From NCBI GenBank assembly GCA_964036045.1, contig OZ038381.1:122333708-122397707 (forward strand): 64,000 nucleotides of DNA. Direction: 5' to 3'. The position numbers and the translations under genes are program-made. Positions within the stretch are counted from its first letter, which is position 1, and every line of letters begins with the position of its first letter. The stretch comes from Eutreptiella sp. 'Long Island Sound 2002' (taxonomy: Eukaryota > Euglenozoa > Euglenophyceae > Eutreptiales > Eutreptiaceae). Positions 54,601-61,742 of the stretch are shown here, piece by piece. The notes below the pieces were generated by a model. That model had not been told where the DNA came from, searched no databases, and saw only the letters and a program-made list of their open reading frames with translations.

Positions 54601-57600
54601 GGACCCTGGGGCTTACACGGGTGCCCACGCGGTGCCAGCAGGCAGCGGTGGCCCTCGTGGGCACACTCGTCCACCACCGCGCAACTTCCGTGCGCGCGGA
54701 GGTCACCAAGATGTTCTGGGAGATAGCCGGCGCGCACGGAATATGCCCTGAGGTGCACCACCCCGTCCCGGAGTTCGCAACTCTGGCGGGAGGCGACTGG
54801 GTCCAGCGCATACCCCGGGCCCTGGCCGCCCTGGGAGTGGGGCTGTACAACCCCATCGAGTGCCCCAGGGCGGCTCATGTCCAACTACAGTCCCCGCCGG
54901 GCAAAATCGTCACGCTGCGCACCGCCAAGCTGCGACACCGCGACACGTGCCGCCTGACGGTGCCACACGCAACGCCGTGGCATGGGCACCACGGGCCACG
55001 CCACCCCTTCCCCGACAACGACGATCCGTGGCCGACGGCGGTGCGGGAGTGCCTCGACCAATGCGCCGATGAACACCTCCATTATTGCCGCCATGAGCAA
55101 GGGCCCACCAACCACCCCGGGTGGCGCGATGCCCTGGCCCACCTCTTCCACACCACCGGCACGCGGGACCCCCGCCTGAGACTCGTCCACCCCACGAGGG
55201 CTAAGCAGGACGCCCACACCGGCCCACGGGTGACCCCAGACGGCCTGCACCTCCACGTCGGGGGCTACCGCCGCCGGAACGGCCTGTCCCCCCCCACGCG
55301 GGGGGCGGCGTACCACCCGCCAGCAGCCCTCATGTACATCCTCCGCGACGTACTCGCGGAAAGCGAGCACCAAGAGCCCAACGCGGACGTGGCGTGGCCA
55401 GAGCCTTTACGCCCCCGGCCCCACGCGCCGATGCCGTTGTGGCTGGTGACCACAGACGACCAATGCACCCAAGCGGCGGGACAAGCGCAGCTCCGGGCCG
55501 AGTGGGTGATAGTGCAAGTGGGGGCAGGCCAGCCCGAACCCCGTGGACTCCCCCGTGGCACCGCCCTACTGGTGGCTACGGGGGTGCCGCACGACCCACA
55601 CATGGCGGTGCACGTGCTGGAGGACCGTCCGGAGGACACAGGACACTTGGTGGTACACCAGCGCGGGGGCCCGGCGTGGCTCAAGGAACATGTGACGGCG
55701 CTACGGTCCTGGGCAAGCACGGTCGCCGGAGCGGAGATCCGGCTGCACGACCACCCGGCGATCAGCCCAGGCGACACCAGGGCGCTGAGCATGGACCAAC
55801 TGACCCACAGCCACCCCGACGTCCGGTGGCACTCCACCGACCTCAACGCGGGGTGGCTCAGCCCCACCGGATACTACTGGATCCCGGAGGCCTGGGGACA
55901 CACCTCCTCTGACGCATCCGGGGGCGGACCCTGCAAACACGCCACCAGCGTCGCTCTCGCCGCCGACCTCACCCGCACGTGGGCGGTGGCCATCTCGGGC
56001 ACGGTGCCTGACGGAGAGGGGGTGGCCGCCTCCCTCCCCCTACACTACGGTGCACACAGACCATGGGTCCACACGGTGGACGCCGAGGTCATCCTCCACC
56101 TCCTGCGGCACGCAGATCGCGAGCGAACCACGGGGGTCCCCGCGGGCGCAGCGAAGGTGGTCAACCAGATGCCCCTGAGGTGGCTCCGGGACGGCCTGTG
56201 CGCGCGGGGGCAACACGCCGGGCACCCGTTCTGGTACGTCCGAGCCAACTCGCACCACAGTGACGCCCTACTGCACAAGGCGGACTGGGCGGCGTCCCAG
56301 GACACCGTCTTGCAGAACACGCCCCCGGACCCTGGCCACGCCCAACTCATCGTCGCCGGCCGTGACGGCCATCTCGATCTACGGCCCCCCACGATGCGGG
56401 TGCTCGGCGAGGTCGCACAACGGGCGCAGACGGACCATGCGCTGACGCACCGGGGACACACGCCTCTGGGCGCGGCCCACGCCACGGCCTACGTCCACGC
56501 CCGGGACCTCACCGCGGCGGCCACCAACCGCCGGGCGCTGCGGGCCCGAGACGGCCACACGCCGGTGCAGCGCAGGCTCCGCGTCCGGAAGGAGCGGCTC
56601 TCCGGCGTCGCCATCGTCCCGCAGCCGTGCCTTTTCTGCGGCGGCCCGGAAGAGACCCCGGTGCACATGCACGTGGGCTGCACCCACTCGCGGCTCCTCT
56701 GGCCCCACTACCGCCAGGCGGTGCACGAGGCGGCCCGCCACCTCCCACCTGGGGACAAGGCCCTTTGGGTGGCCTCGTGGTGCTCCGCAGGCGCCACGTG
56801 GACGGAGGTGTTCTGCTCCGGACTGGTGCCCGAGGACGCGGAGGCGCAGCTTCGCGCCATAACCCGATACGACCCGCCGGGAGGGACCTCGGTGGACGAC
56901 TTCCTCCACCACATGCTCCGGCTAGGGGATTTCGCGTGGGAGCTTCGCAACCACCGGCTGGAGCAACTCCTCCACGACCCCCTAAGCGCGGCGGCCCGGG
57001 CGCACCGGTGGCTCACTGCGGCGGAGGGCGACCACCCTCCCCCTCCCCCGCGCCCTGACAAGGACTTCGTAGCCTCCCTCCGTGTTGTGAATGGCACTCT
57101 GGAGTGCCCACTCCAAGAGGGCCCCCACCCGTATCAGGACCTGCCGGGGGGGTTCTCGAAGCACCTACAAGACGCCCTTTTCCCACCGTGGATCATCGGG
57201 CGCGGCTCCATGACCGCATGGGAGGCGCGCATCGTGGGAGAGGAGTGGGCGCGGGAGTGGGACCGGTGGTGCGCCGCCACGCGCGCCCCGGAGACCCCTG
57301 CGCAACGATACGCCGCCATCCCGCTCCGGGGGTGGGGGCCGGACACCCGGCCGAGACCCACCATGGTCCGAGGGGCGGGACCTGACCACCCGTGGGACGC
57401 GGCGACAGGGGAATGGCTGCAGGCGGCCCCGGGGCCGCAAACGGGATGGACTGGGGACGTATCCTCACTCGCCAGGATGCCCGTCCCGCCCCGCATCGTC
57501 CTTCACACCGCCAACGTGCTCCGGGCCACGGAGATACGCACGTGGGGACACGCTGCGGCCACCGTCCGGTGGCAACCCCCAGAGGACGGGGCCACCCAAC

Positions 57601-58388
57601 TCACTGTGGCGCACTTCAAAGCGGGGGGACCGGTATACGACGACGCCCTGTCCCGGCTGGGCGACACCCAGGGGCCCTTACTCCTCATGCTCCCCACCGG
57701 TATCGCAGCCGCGCTGCGCCAGGAACTGGACGGCTGCGAAGGGCTGCGAGTGGGGTGGGAAGCGGTCGCGGACGGCACCCTACTGGCCCTCCTCCACAGG
57801 GACACCGCGAACGGGTGCCAATGGGACGCGCTGACGCCCCACCTCACCGGGCGCCACGTGTACATGGCGAGCCCCCCCCAGGGGCACCCCCGCCCGTCGT
57901 GGGACGACCTCATCGCCGCCTTCCACGACCACGGGATCCTCCCCGGCGACACGTGGCAGGAGGTCCAGCGGAAGACGCTTGGCAAGGACTACCGGCGCCG
58001 CGTCCGCGCCCGCTTGTTGGAGATCCGGGACCCCCTCCGACAGAGGTGGGACGACCTCTGGCTCCGCCATCTCGACCCTTGGTCGCCGCCCTCCCACCTC
58101 CCGCACACCTGCCGACTCTGCGGAGAGTGTGACACGGTGTCCTCCGCAGCAGCGACAGGCGCCAACAGGTGCGAGCGGTGCACCCAGGTAGCCGCGTGCC
58201 CCTGGCCCGAACCTCCCGCAGGTCCGCGCAGGCGCACAGAGGAGGAGGCCTTGCGCCGGCGCATCGAGGGGGCACACACCCCCTCACACGAACAGGCGGG
58301 CCCCGCGGGCGCTGCCCTTCTATGGATCCACGTGCACCTGCGGGACCCCACATCCATTGCGCACCTGTCGCACGTGTTCGCCCCCTAA
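51693..58388 (+). CDS. Element C ORF2: endonuclease-RT-RNase H polyprotein
   Basis: 2231 codons, in frame with ORF1 immediately after its TGA. AP-endonuclease: LLSWNLRNG, IMLQETG, LINVHGP, IAGDTN, RVDTFLV and VGSDHLP, all catalytic positions present. RT: ADGKAPGPNHVEARF, DDYRPIALGQLD, FSFDARKAFH (A), RGVRQGNPESPLLY (B), QAYIDDLLVV (C, about 54103-54120), MGMELNPRKCAM (D), VPYLGLQL (E). RNase H: SDASGGG, GEGVAAS, TVDAEVIL and a terminal HKADWAAS, matching the D-E-D-D order. CCHC: C-x2-C-x8-H-x4-C at about 56627. Then about 580 more residues of unknown fold, ending in a cysteine-rich CRLCGEC...CERC (about 58109-58180) that could bind zinc. No ATG precedes the endonuclease's essential Asn, so translation probably requires reading through the ORF1 stop unless that stop is a mutation. 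Nicks target DNA and reverse-transcribes the element RNA. Confidence 0.9.
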   Translation, partial: LQEDTTGDALWLLSWNLRNGLVPPDRSLRDTLRRRRGPAACTDKEHLITGMLPQEGGFAIMLQETGIATRAQEMHVAAALRDKGYTAYFSSRLAETGATSTSRGGGLLTAVSSKYVAEHEVLSFTEIVPGKAAALEIRTDGGGLTLINVHGPQAGCSPWAGRAAFWADIQMYATARSLGGRHPVIIAGDTNIYMDVPANPATEHFRAGWEACGFRRAAAGGEEDMTPTLHPSQHRVDTFLVNEPLLPWSLRESVWARGMAHPQVVGSDHLPVRLALPGLLSAAGHAAMPTPYSHTEGRLLPYDAEAAPVQHCLWAAVTAAQDEPSLAPWLGPAEQHDYGSMPAAAVDKVFEHLHATHDALARVVGRRQPSPAGTDPAEGDPPESGKQLQAAVLRYDTLAARAPAAYQADAARHGIRSEAALRLTEELQSVSPGFRPTTQGQLQEELERQAAALEEDIRQLRALLAADRKRAIKEFWRRHAPDIAQRWKAVRGAIEVEAPGPSGLWNVRVPNTQTLLTEAHDVMFAVRAFWRELYDKRPVDLPGFQAVLGRHVPRVPEGAWTQVQQYSMQDLKSALDKADGKAPGPNHVEARFIKALPAPVQWLLVHSYRAILRGAPPPMHWRDAHIWLSPKVPGSARLDDYRPIALGQLDMKLLTGPLTQRITEVLTRHGVVSDWQQGALPGSNTGPPLFMAQRQLQRGRPNYVFSFDARKAFHTAPHGALHLILRHLSVPPDVIDLLLFLHTCARLRIVTAHGLTQPVYMLRGVRQGNPESPLLYALLLEPLLRAQGHRLRPPGGAEHGLIQAYIDDLLVVAHTLQHFVEGVEAVAAYLGMMGMELNPRKCAMATTEGVPGLQLRLCPHLENPWYWVPAADSVPYLGLQLQPDGEFSLQRKHRLRLAAVHHWCLNTLAPPKVVQDVILAILGGVTQYVASFIADDSDTARHLDHITVQVAKDRARYAFDASRDSLQDDRTLGLTRVPTRCQQAAVALVGTLVHHRATSVRAEVTKMFWEIAGAHGICPEVHHPVPEFATLAGGDWVQRIPRALAALGVGLYNPIECPRAAHVQLQSPPGKIVTLRTAKLRHRDTCRLTVPHATPWHGHHGPRHPFPDNDDPWPTAVRECLDQCADEHLHYCRHEQGPTNHPGWRDALAHLFHTTGTRDPRLRLVHPTRAKQDAHTGPRVTPDGLHLHVGGYRRRNGLSPPTRGAAYHPPAALMYILRDVLAESEHQEPNADVAWPEPLRPRPHAPMPLWLVTTDDQCTQAAGQAQLRAEWVIVQVGAGQPEPRGLPRGTALLVATGVPHDPHMAVHVLEDRPEDTGHLVVHQRGGPAWLKEHVTALRSWASTVAGAEIRLHDHPAISPGDTRALSMDQLTHSHPDVRWHSTDLNAGWLSPTGYYWIPEAWGHTSSDASGGGPCKHATSVALAADLTRTWAVAISGTVPDGEGVAASLPLHYGAHRPWVHTVDAEVILHLLRHADRERTTGVPAGAAKVVNQMPLRWLRDGLCARGQHAGHPFWYVRANSHHSDALLHKADWAASQDTVLQNTPPDPGHAQLIVAGRDGHLDLRPPTMRVLGEVAQRAQTDHALTHRGHTPLGAAHATAYVHARDLTAAATNRRALRARDGHTPVQRRLRVRKERLSGVAIVPQPCLFCGGPEETPVHMHVGCTHSRLLWPHYRQAVHEAARHLPPGDKALWVASWCSAGATWTEVFCSGLVPEDAEAQLRAITRYDPPGGTSVDDFLHHMLRLGDFAWELRNHRLEQLLHDPLSAAARAHRWLTAAEGDHPPPPPRPDKDFVASLRVVNGTLECPLQEGPHPYQDLPGGFSKHLQDALFPPWIIGRGSMTAWEARIVGEEWAREWDRWCAATRAPETPAQRYAAIPLRGWGPDTRPRPTMVRGAGPDHPWDAATGEWLQAAPGPQTGWTGDVSSLARMPVPPRIVLHTANVLRATEIRTWGHAAATVRWQPPEDGATQLTVAHFKAGGPVYDDALSRLGDTQGPLLLMLPTGIAAALRQELDGCEGLRVGWEAVADGTLLALLHRDTANGCQWDALTPHLTGRHVYMASPPQGHPRPSWDDLIAAFHDHGILPGDTWQEVQRKTLGKDYRRRVRARLLEIRDPLRQRWDDLWLRHLDPWSPPSHLPHTCRLCGECDTVSSAAATGANRCERCTQVAACPWPEPPAGPRRRTEEEALRRRIEGAHTPSHEQAGPAGAALLWIHVHLRDPTSIAHLSHVFAP

Positions 58389-58427
58389 CCCCCACCCGCC
58401 GCCCTTCTTTGCAGAGCCCGCAGCACC
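58389..58427 (+). promoter_or_regulatory. Splice-acceptor-like tract before ORF3
   Basis: The 39 nt between the ORF2 TAA and the ORF3 ATG consist of a pyrimidine-rich run ending cccttctttgcag, a good 3' splice site, with the ATG 13 nt further on. A spliced (cis or trans) mRNA starting here could express ORF3. Confidence 0.4.
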
Positions 58428-61400
58428 ATGCCACGCCGACGGGGGGATGGGCCGGGACACGCCAGGGCCCGCCGCAGAGCGCAGGAGGCGGCCGTCCGGG
58501 GCCTGGTGGCGGACGCGGTGGCGGAGGCAAAAGGAGCGCACGCTGCCGCACGGTGCGACCTGGAGGGCAGTGCGAGGGCCTTCCTCAACGAGACCGCCCT
58601 CCCGGCCGTCCGCGCCCTGAACGGAGCGGGAGCCCCTACGTTGCTCCCGGCAATGCACCGGATCGTGAACGCCGTCCGGCCGGGGCTCATCAGCCCGGAA
58701 GCGGCCCTCTACGGGCACTGGATGGAGTGGCGCGAGTCCAATCGGTCGGGCCGGCCCCTGTCCATGGGGGACGCCCTCCGGCTGACGGGAGCGGGGTCTG
58801 CCATGTCCCTCCGCAGTAGCGCCCCAGCCCTGCTGCACGCCCTCAGGACGCGCTACCCCGGGGACGCGGCCCCGTACCTGAACCAGGCGCGGGCCACGTA
58901 CCCGGGGGGAGTGTCCGAGCTGGATGCGGCGCTCCACCTTCTACATGCGCCGGACGAGGACCTGGAGGTGGGCGAAATCACGGTGTTCGTGGAAGGCGCG
59001 GACCAGGCGCCCACCCGCCCCCGGCCGACCAACCCGGTGTATGACGGCACCGGGCCTACCCCCCCGTACGCCGTCGTCTACGAGGCGTTCCCCAGGGAGC
59101 CCACTTGGTGCCCCGCCCTCCCACCGGCGACGCACGCGCCCTGCGGCTGGGCTAACGCAGACCTGTCCCCCCCCCTCTCCAGGACCAGGGGTGCCCACCA
59201 CAGGGGGCAGGTCCTCTGGCAAGAGTGCCCTGGCACCCCCCTCCTCCTCCTCGTCGTCGCGTCCCGCGGGGGCTCGGGGCGGATCCTGGGGATCACCCCC
59301 ACCCACCTCTATGGGGCCACACCTGTACCCCGCCCCCCCCTCCCGGCGCCCGCGGCGCGGGACGGAGTACACACCTTCCTGCGCACACAGGAGGTCACCG
59401 CCGTTACGGGGGTCCATCTGGTGCGGCTGCCCCCGGCACCGCTCGACGACCCCCGGGGGCCCAGGGCCCTGAGCCCCGTCCCAGACTGGGAGCTGTGGCG
59501 CGACGCGTGGGCCGCGTGGCTCCCCCGCCTCCCCTCCCAATGCCGGTGGATGGCCGCGGACCCCCGGCCGTGCGGGGCTGACGCCACAGCCGGCCCCCCA
59601 CCCCCCCCCCCCCCCCCCCGCAGAGCACCACACGGCACTGCCCACGGCACGGCACTGATGCACCAGGAGGTAGTGGGAAGGGCGCGCCTGCCACCACGCA
59701 TGCCTACCAGAGTGACAGTAATGGCAGACTCCGATGGGTCCCTCGGCCGGGACGACCGCCACCACCGCCGGTCCCGCTCCCGCTCCCCCGTCTCCTCCCC
59801 AGAGTGGACGGGGGAGACCCTCGCGGAGCGCGAGGAGCGGAGGCTGGCGGAGGCGGCGGTGGTCGGACCGCCGCCGCCGGCCCGGGAACCTGGGCCAGCC
59901 GAGACGGCCGCCCCCGCCGCCCAAGCGGCCAGCCCCGCCGCCCCGCCCCGCCCTGACGCGCAGGAGGCGGAGACCGCGGCGAGCCACGCCGCGGCCCCGG
60001 CCGCGGCCCCTGGCACACCGCCGGCAAGGGGGGCAGCCCCGGCGCAGGAGCCGGACGCGTCGCCGAGGGCTGCCGCGGCCGCGCAGGAGAGCAAGCAGGG
60101 CGCAAGAGGGGTTGCGACGGACCCTGCACGGGCCGTGGGCGCCTCGCCGACGGCCGCCGCGGCAGCAGCGAAGACCGAGAAGGATGTGCGAGAGTCTGCG
60201 ACCGCGGCCACGGGCGCCTCGTCGGCGGCCGCCGCGGCGGCGAAGGAGAGTGCGGAGGGCGCGAGAGGGGCTGCGGCCCCCGGCACGCCGCGCAAGCGGG
60301 GGAAGAACCCCGCACGGGCCGCGGACGCCTCGCCGGCGGCCGCCGCAGCAGCAGCAGTGGGCAGGGAGAGCGCGAAGTACAGCGCCCACGCCAACCCCGC
60401 CCACACCCACACCAGCCCCCCCAAGCCGTACCCCCCCAAGCCCTTCCCCCCGGGGCGGGAGCGGCACGTCCGCCCCCCGGCGCGCGAGCGCTCGCCGCCG
60501 GGCGTCACGCTGCCGCAACTGCAAAGGCAGCGGGACGCCCGGCGAGTGGTCCAGGAAGGGCGCAGCGGCGAGGGGGAAGGGAGCGGCGGACGGCGTGACA
60601 GGCAGGGGGCAGGGGAGGGGTCGGGGCACGGGAAGGGCGCGCGGGAGCGCGGGCAGGGGGCCCAGGTGCAGGGGACGGAGCGAGGGGTGGTGGGAGAGCG
60701 AGCGGGCCGGGGCGTGGTGGACGAGAGGCGGGACCCGCGACTCGGGCAGGGGGCCGGGGAGGGGCCAGGGCACGGGAAGGGTGTTCAGGGGCGCGGGCAG
60801 GGTACCCAGGCGCAGGGGGCTGGACAAGGGGGGATGGGAGAGCGAGCGGGCCGAGGTGTGGGGGACGAGAGGCGGGACCCGCGACATGGGCACGGGACCG
60901 GTAAGGGGCCCAAGGGCAAGGGCAAGGGCAAGGGCAAGGGCCCCAAGGGACAGGAGGGACGGGGCACGGGAGCCCAGGGGGGAGGGCGGGGCGAGGGGAG
61001 GGGGGCAGAGGGCGGGGCACCCCCGCAGCCGGAAGTGCAGCCGGTGAGGTGCATCCCCCCCGGCATCCAACAGATGCCAGCACACCACACCTACCACCAC
61101 CACCACCACCACCACCACCACCTCTACAACATCGACCCTGACGCCGGCGAGCTCATCCCCCCCCAACCCCCACGACACCAGCACCAGCAAGCCCCCCCCG
61201 CGCCGAGGGCGGAGCCGGCGCGGGTGGCCTCGGCGGAGGGGGGACGGGGCGTGGCACCGGCGCCGCAGGTGCAGGAGCAGCGAGGGGGGCCGGCACAGGG
61301 GGCGGAGGAGAGCCGGCCGTGGAACGTGGACTGGGGCGCAGTCCCGGACCCGCTGGGGGGGGAGACCCTCCCCCTGGTGGGGGAAGTGTACGGGTGGTTG

Positions 61401-61742
61401 TGCTGGGCCAACCAGGGGACCTCCAGGAGGTCGCGGAACCGGCCCTTCGATGCCGTGCTCCTCCGGAGGGACGGAGGACACCGAGAGGCACCCCCGGGGG
61501 GGTGGGCGGCACCAGAGGACCACGAGAGGGTCCTCAGGTCAGTGATCCGGGCGGCGTGGCCCGACAGGGAGCCGACGTGGCCGGCCTTCCTGGAGGGGGG
61601 AGCGGTGCTCCGCATCACGGATGCGGACGCCAACAACTGGCTCCCCCGGGCTTTGCGTAGCGCCCTCGCCCACTGGCGCTACCGCCGGCACAACCCGCCG
61701 CCGCCGCAGCCCCAACCCCCACACAAGCGGCGGCGCAAGTGA
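58428..61742 (+). CDS. Element C ORF3, function unknown
   Basis: 1104 residues from ATG 58428, in the same frame as ORF1 and ORF2. Basic N-terminus (MPRRRGD), then about 380 residues of non-repetitive sequence that could be globular (includes LLLLVVASRGGSGRILGI), a poly-Pro stretch coded by a C run at about 59596-59619, a long Ala/Glu/Lys-rich low-complexity region, two 48-residue Gly/Arg repeats (starting GQGAGEG, ending DERRDPR), a Lys-Gly repeat, ten consecutive His at about 61096-61125, and a compact C-terminal domain with WNVDWGAVPDPLGG, a GWLCWANQGTSRRSRNR block and DADANNWLPRALRSALAHW, ending in a nuclear-localisation-like KRRRK. No known family was recognised. Third ORFs are rare in LINEs. 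Confidence 0.65.
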   Translation: MPRRRGDGPGHARARRRAQEAAVRGLVADAVAEAKGAHAAARCDLEGSARAFLNETALPAVRALNGAGAPTLLPAMHRIVNAVRPGLISPEAALYGHWMEWRESNRSGRPLSMGDALRLTGAGSAMSLRSSAPALLHALRTRYPGDAAPYLNQARATYPGGVSELDAALHLLHAPDEDLEVGEITVFVEGADQAPTRPRPTNPVYDGTGPTPPYAVVYEAFPREPTWCPALPPATHAPCGWANADLSPPLSRTRGAHHRGQVLWQECPGTPLLLLVVASRGGSGRILGITPTHLYGATPVPRPPLPAPAARDGVHTFLRTQEVTAVTGVHLVRLPPAPLDDPRGPRALSPVPDWELWRDAWAAWLPRLPSQCRWMAADPRPCGADATAGPPPPPPPPRRAPHGTAHGTALMHQEVVGRARLPPRMPTRVTVMADSDGSLGRDDRHHRRSRSRSPVSSPEWTGETLAEREERRLAEAAVVGPPPPAREPGPAETAAPAAQAASPAAPPRPDAQEAETAASHAAAPAAAPGTPPARGAAPAQEPDASPRAAAAAQESKQGARGVATDPARAVGASPTAAAAAAKTEKDVRESATAATGASSAAAAAAKESAEGARGAAAPGTPRKRGKNPARAADASPAAAAAAAVGRESAKYSAHANPAHTHTSPPKPYPPKPFPPGRERHVRPPARERSPPGVTLPQLQRQRDARRVVQEGRSGEGEGSGGRRDRQGAGEGSGHGKGARERGQGAQVQGTERGVVGERAGRGVVDERRDPRLGQGAGEGPGHGKGVQGRGQGTQAQGAGQGGMGERAGRGVGDERRDPRHGHGTGKGPKGKGKGKGKGPKGQEGRGTGAQGGGRGEGRGAEGGAPPQPEVQPVRCIPPGIQQMPAHHTYHHHHHHHHHLYNIDPDAGELIPPQPPRHQHQQAPPAPRAEPARVASAEGGRGVAPAPQVQEQRGGPAQGAEESRPWNVDWGAVPDPLGGETLPLVGEVYGWLCWANQGTSRRSRNRPFDAVLLRRDGGHREAPPGGWAAPEDHERVLRSVIRAAWPDREPTWPAFLEGGAVLRITDADANNWLPRALRSALAHWRYRRHNPPPPQPQPPHKRRRK

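Noticed and set aside
48082-58551. Minus-strand and off-frame open readings of 100-570 codons across element C
   Set aside because: High GC lowers stop frequency; these frames shadow ORF1 and ORF2, which have clear domain motifs.
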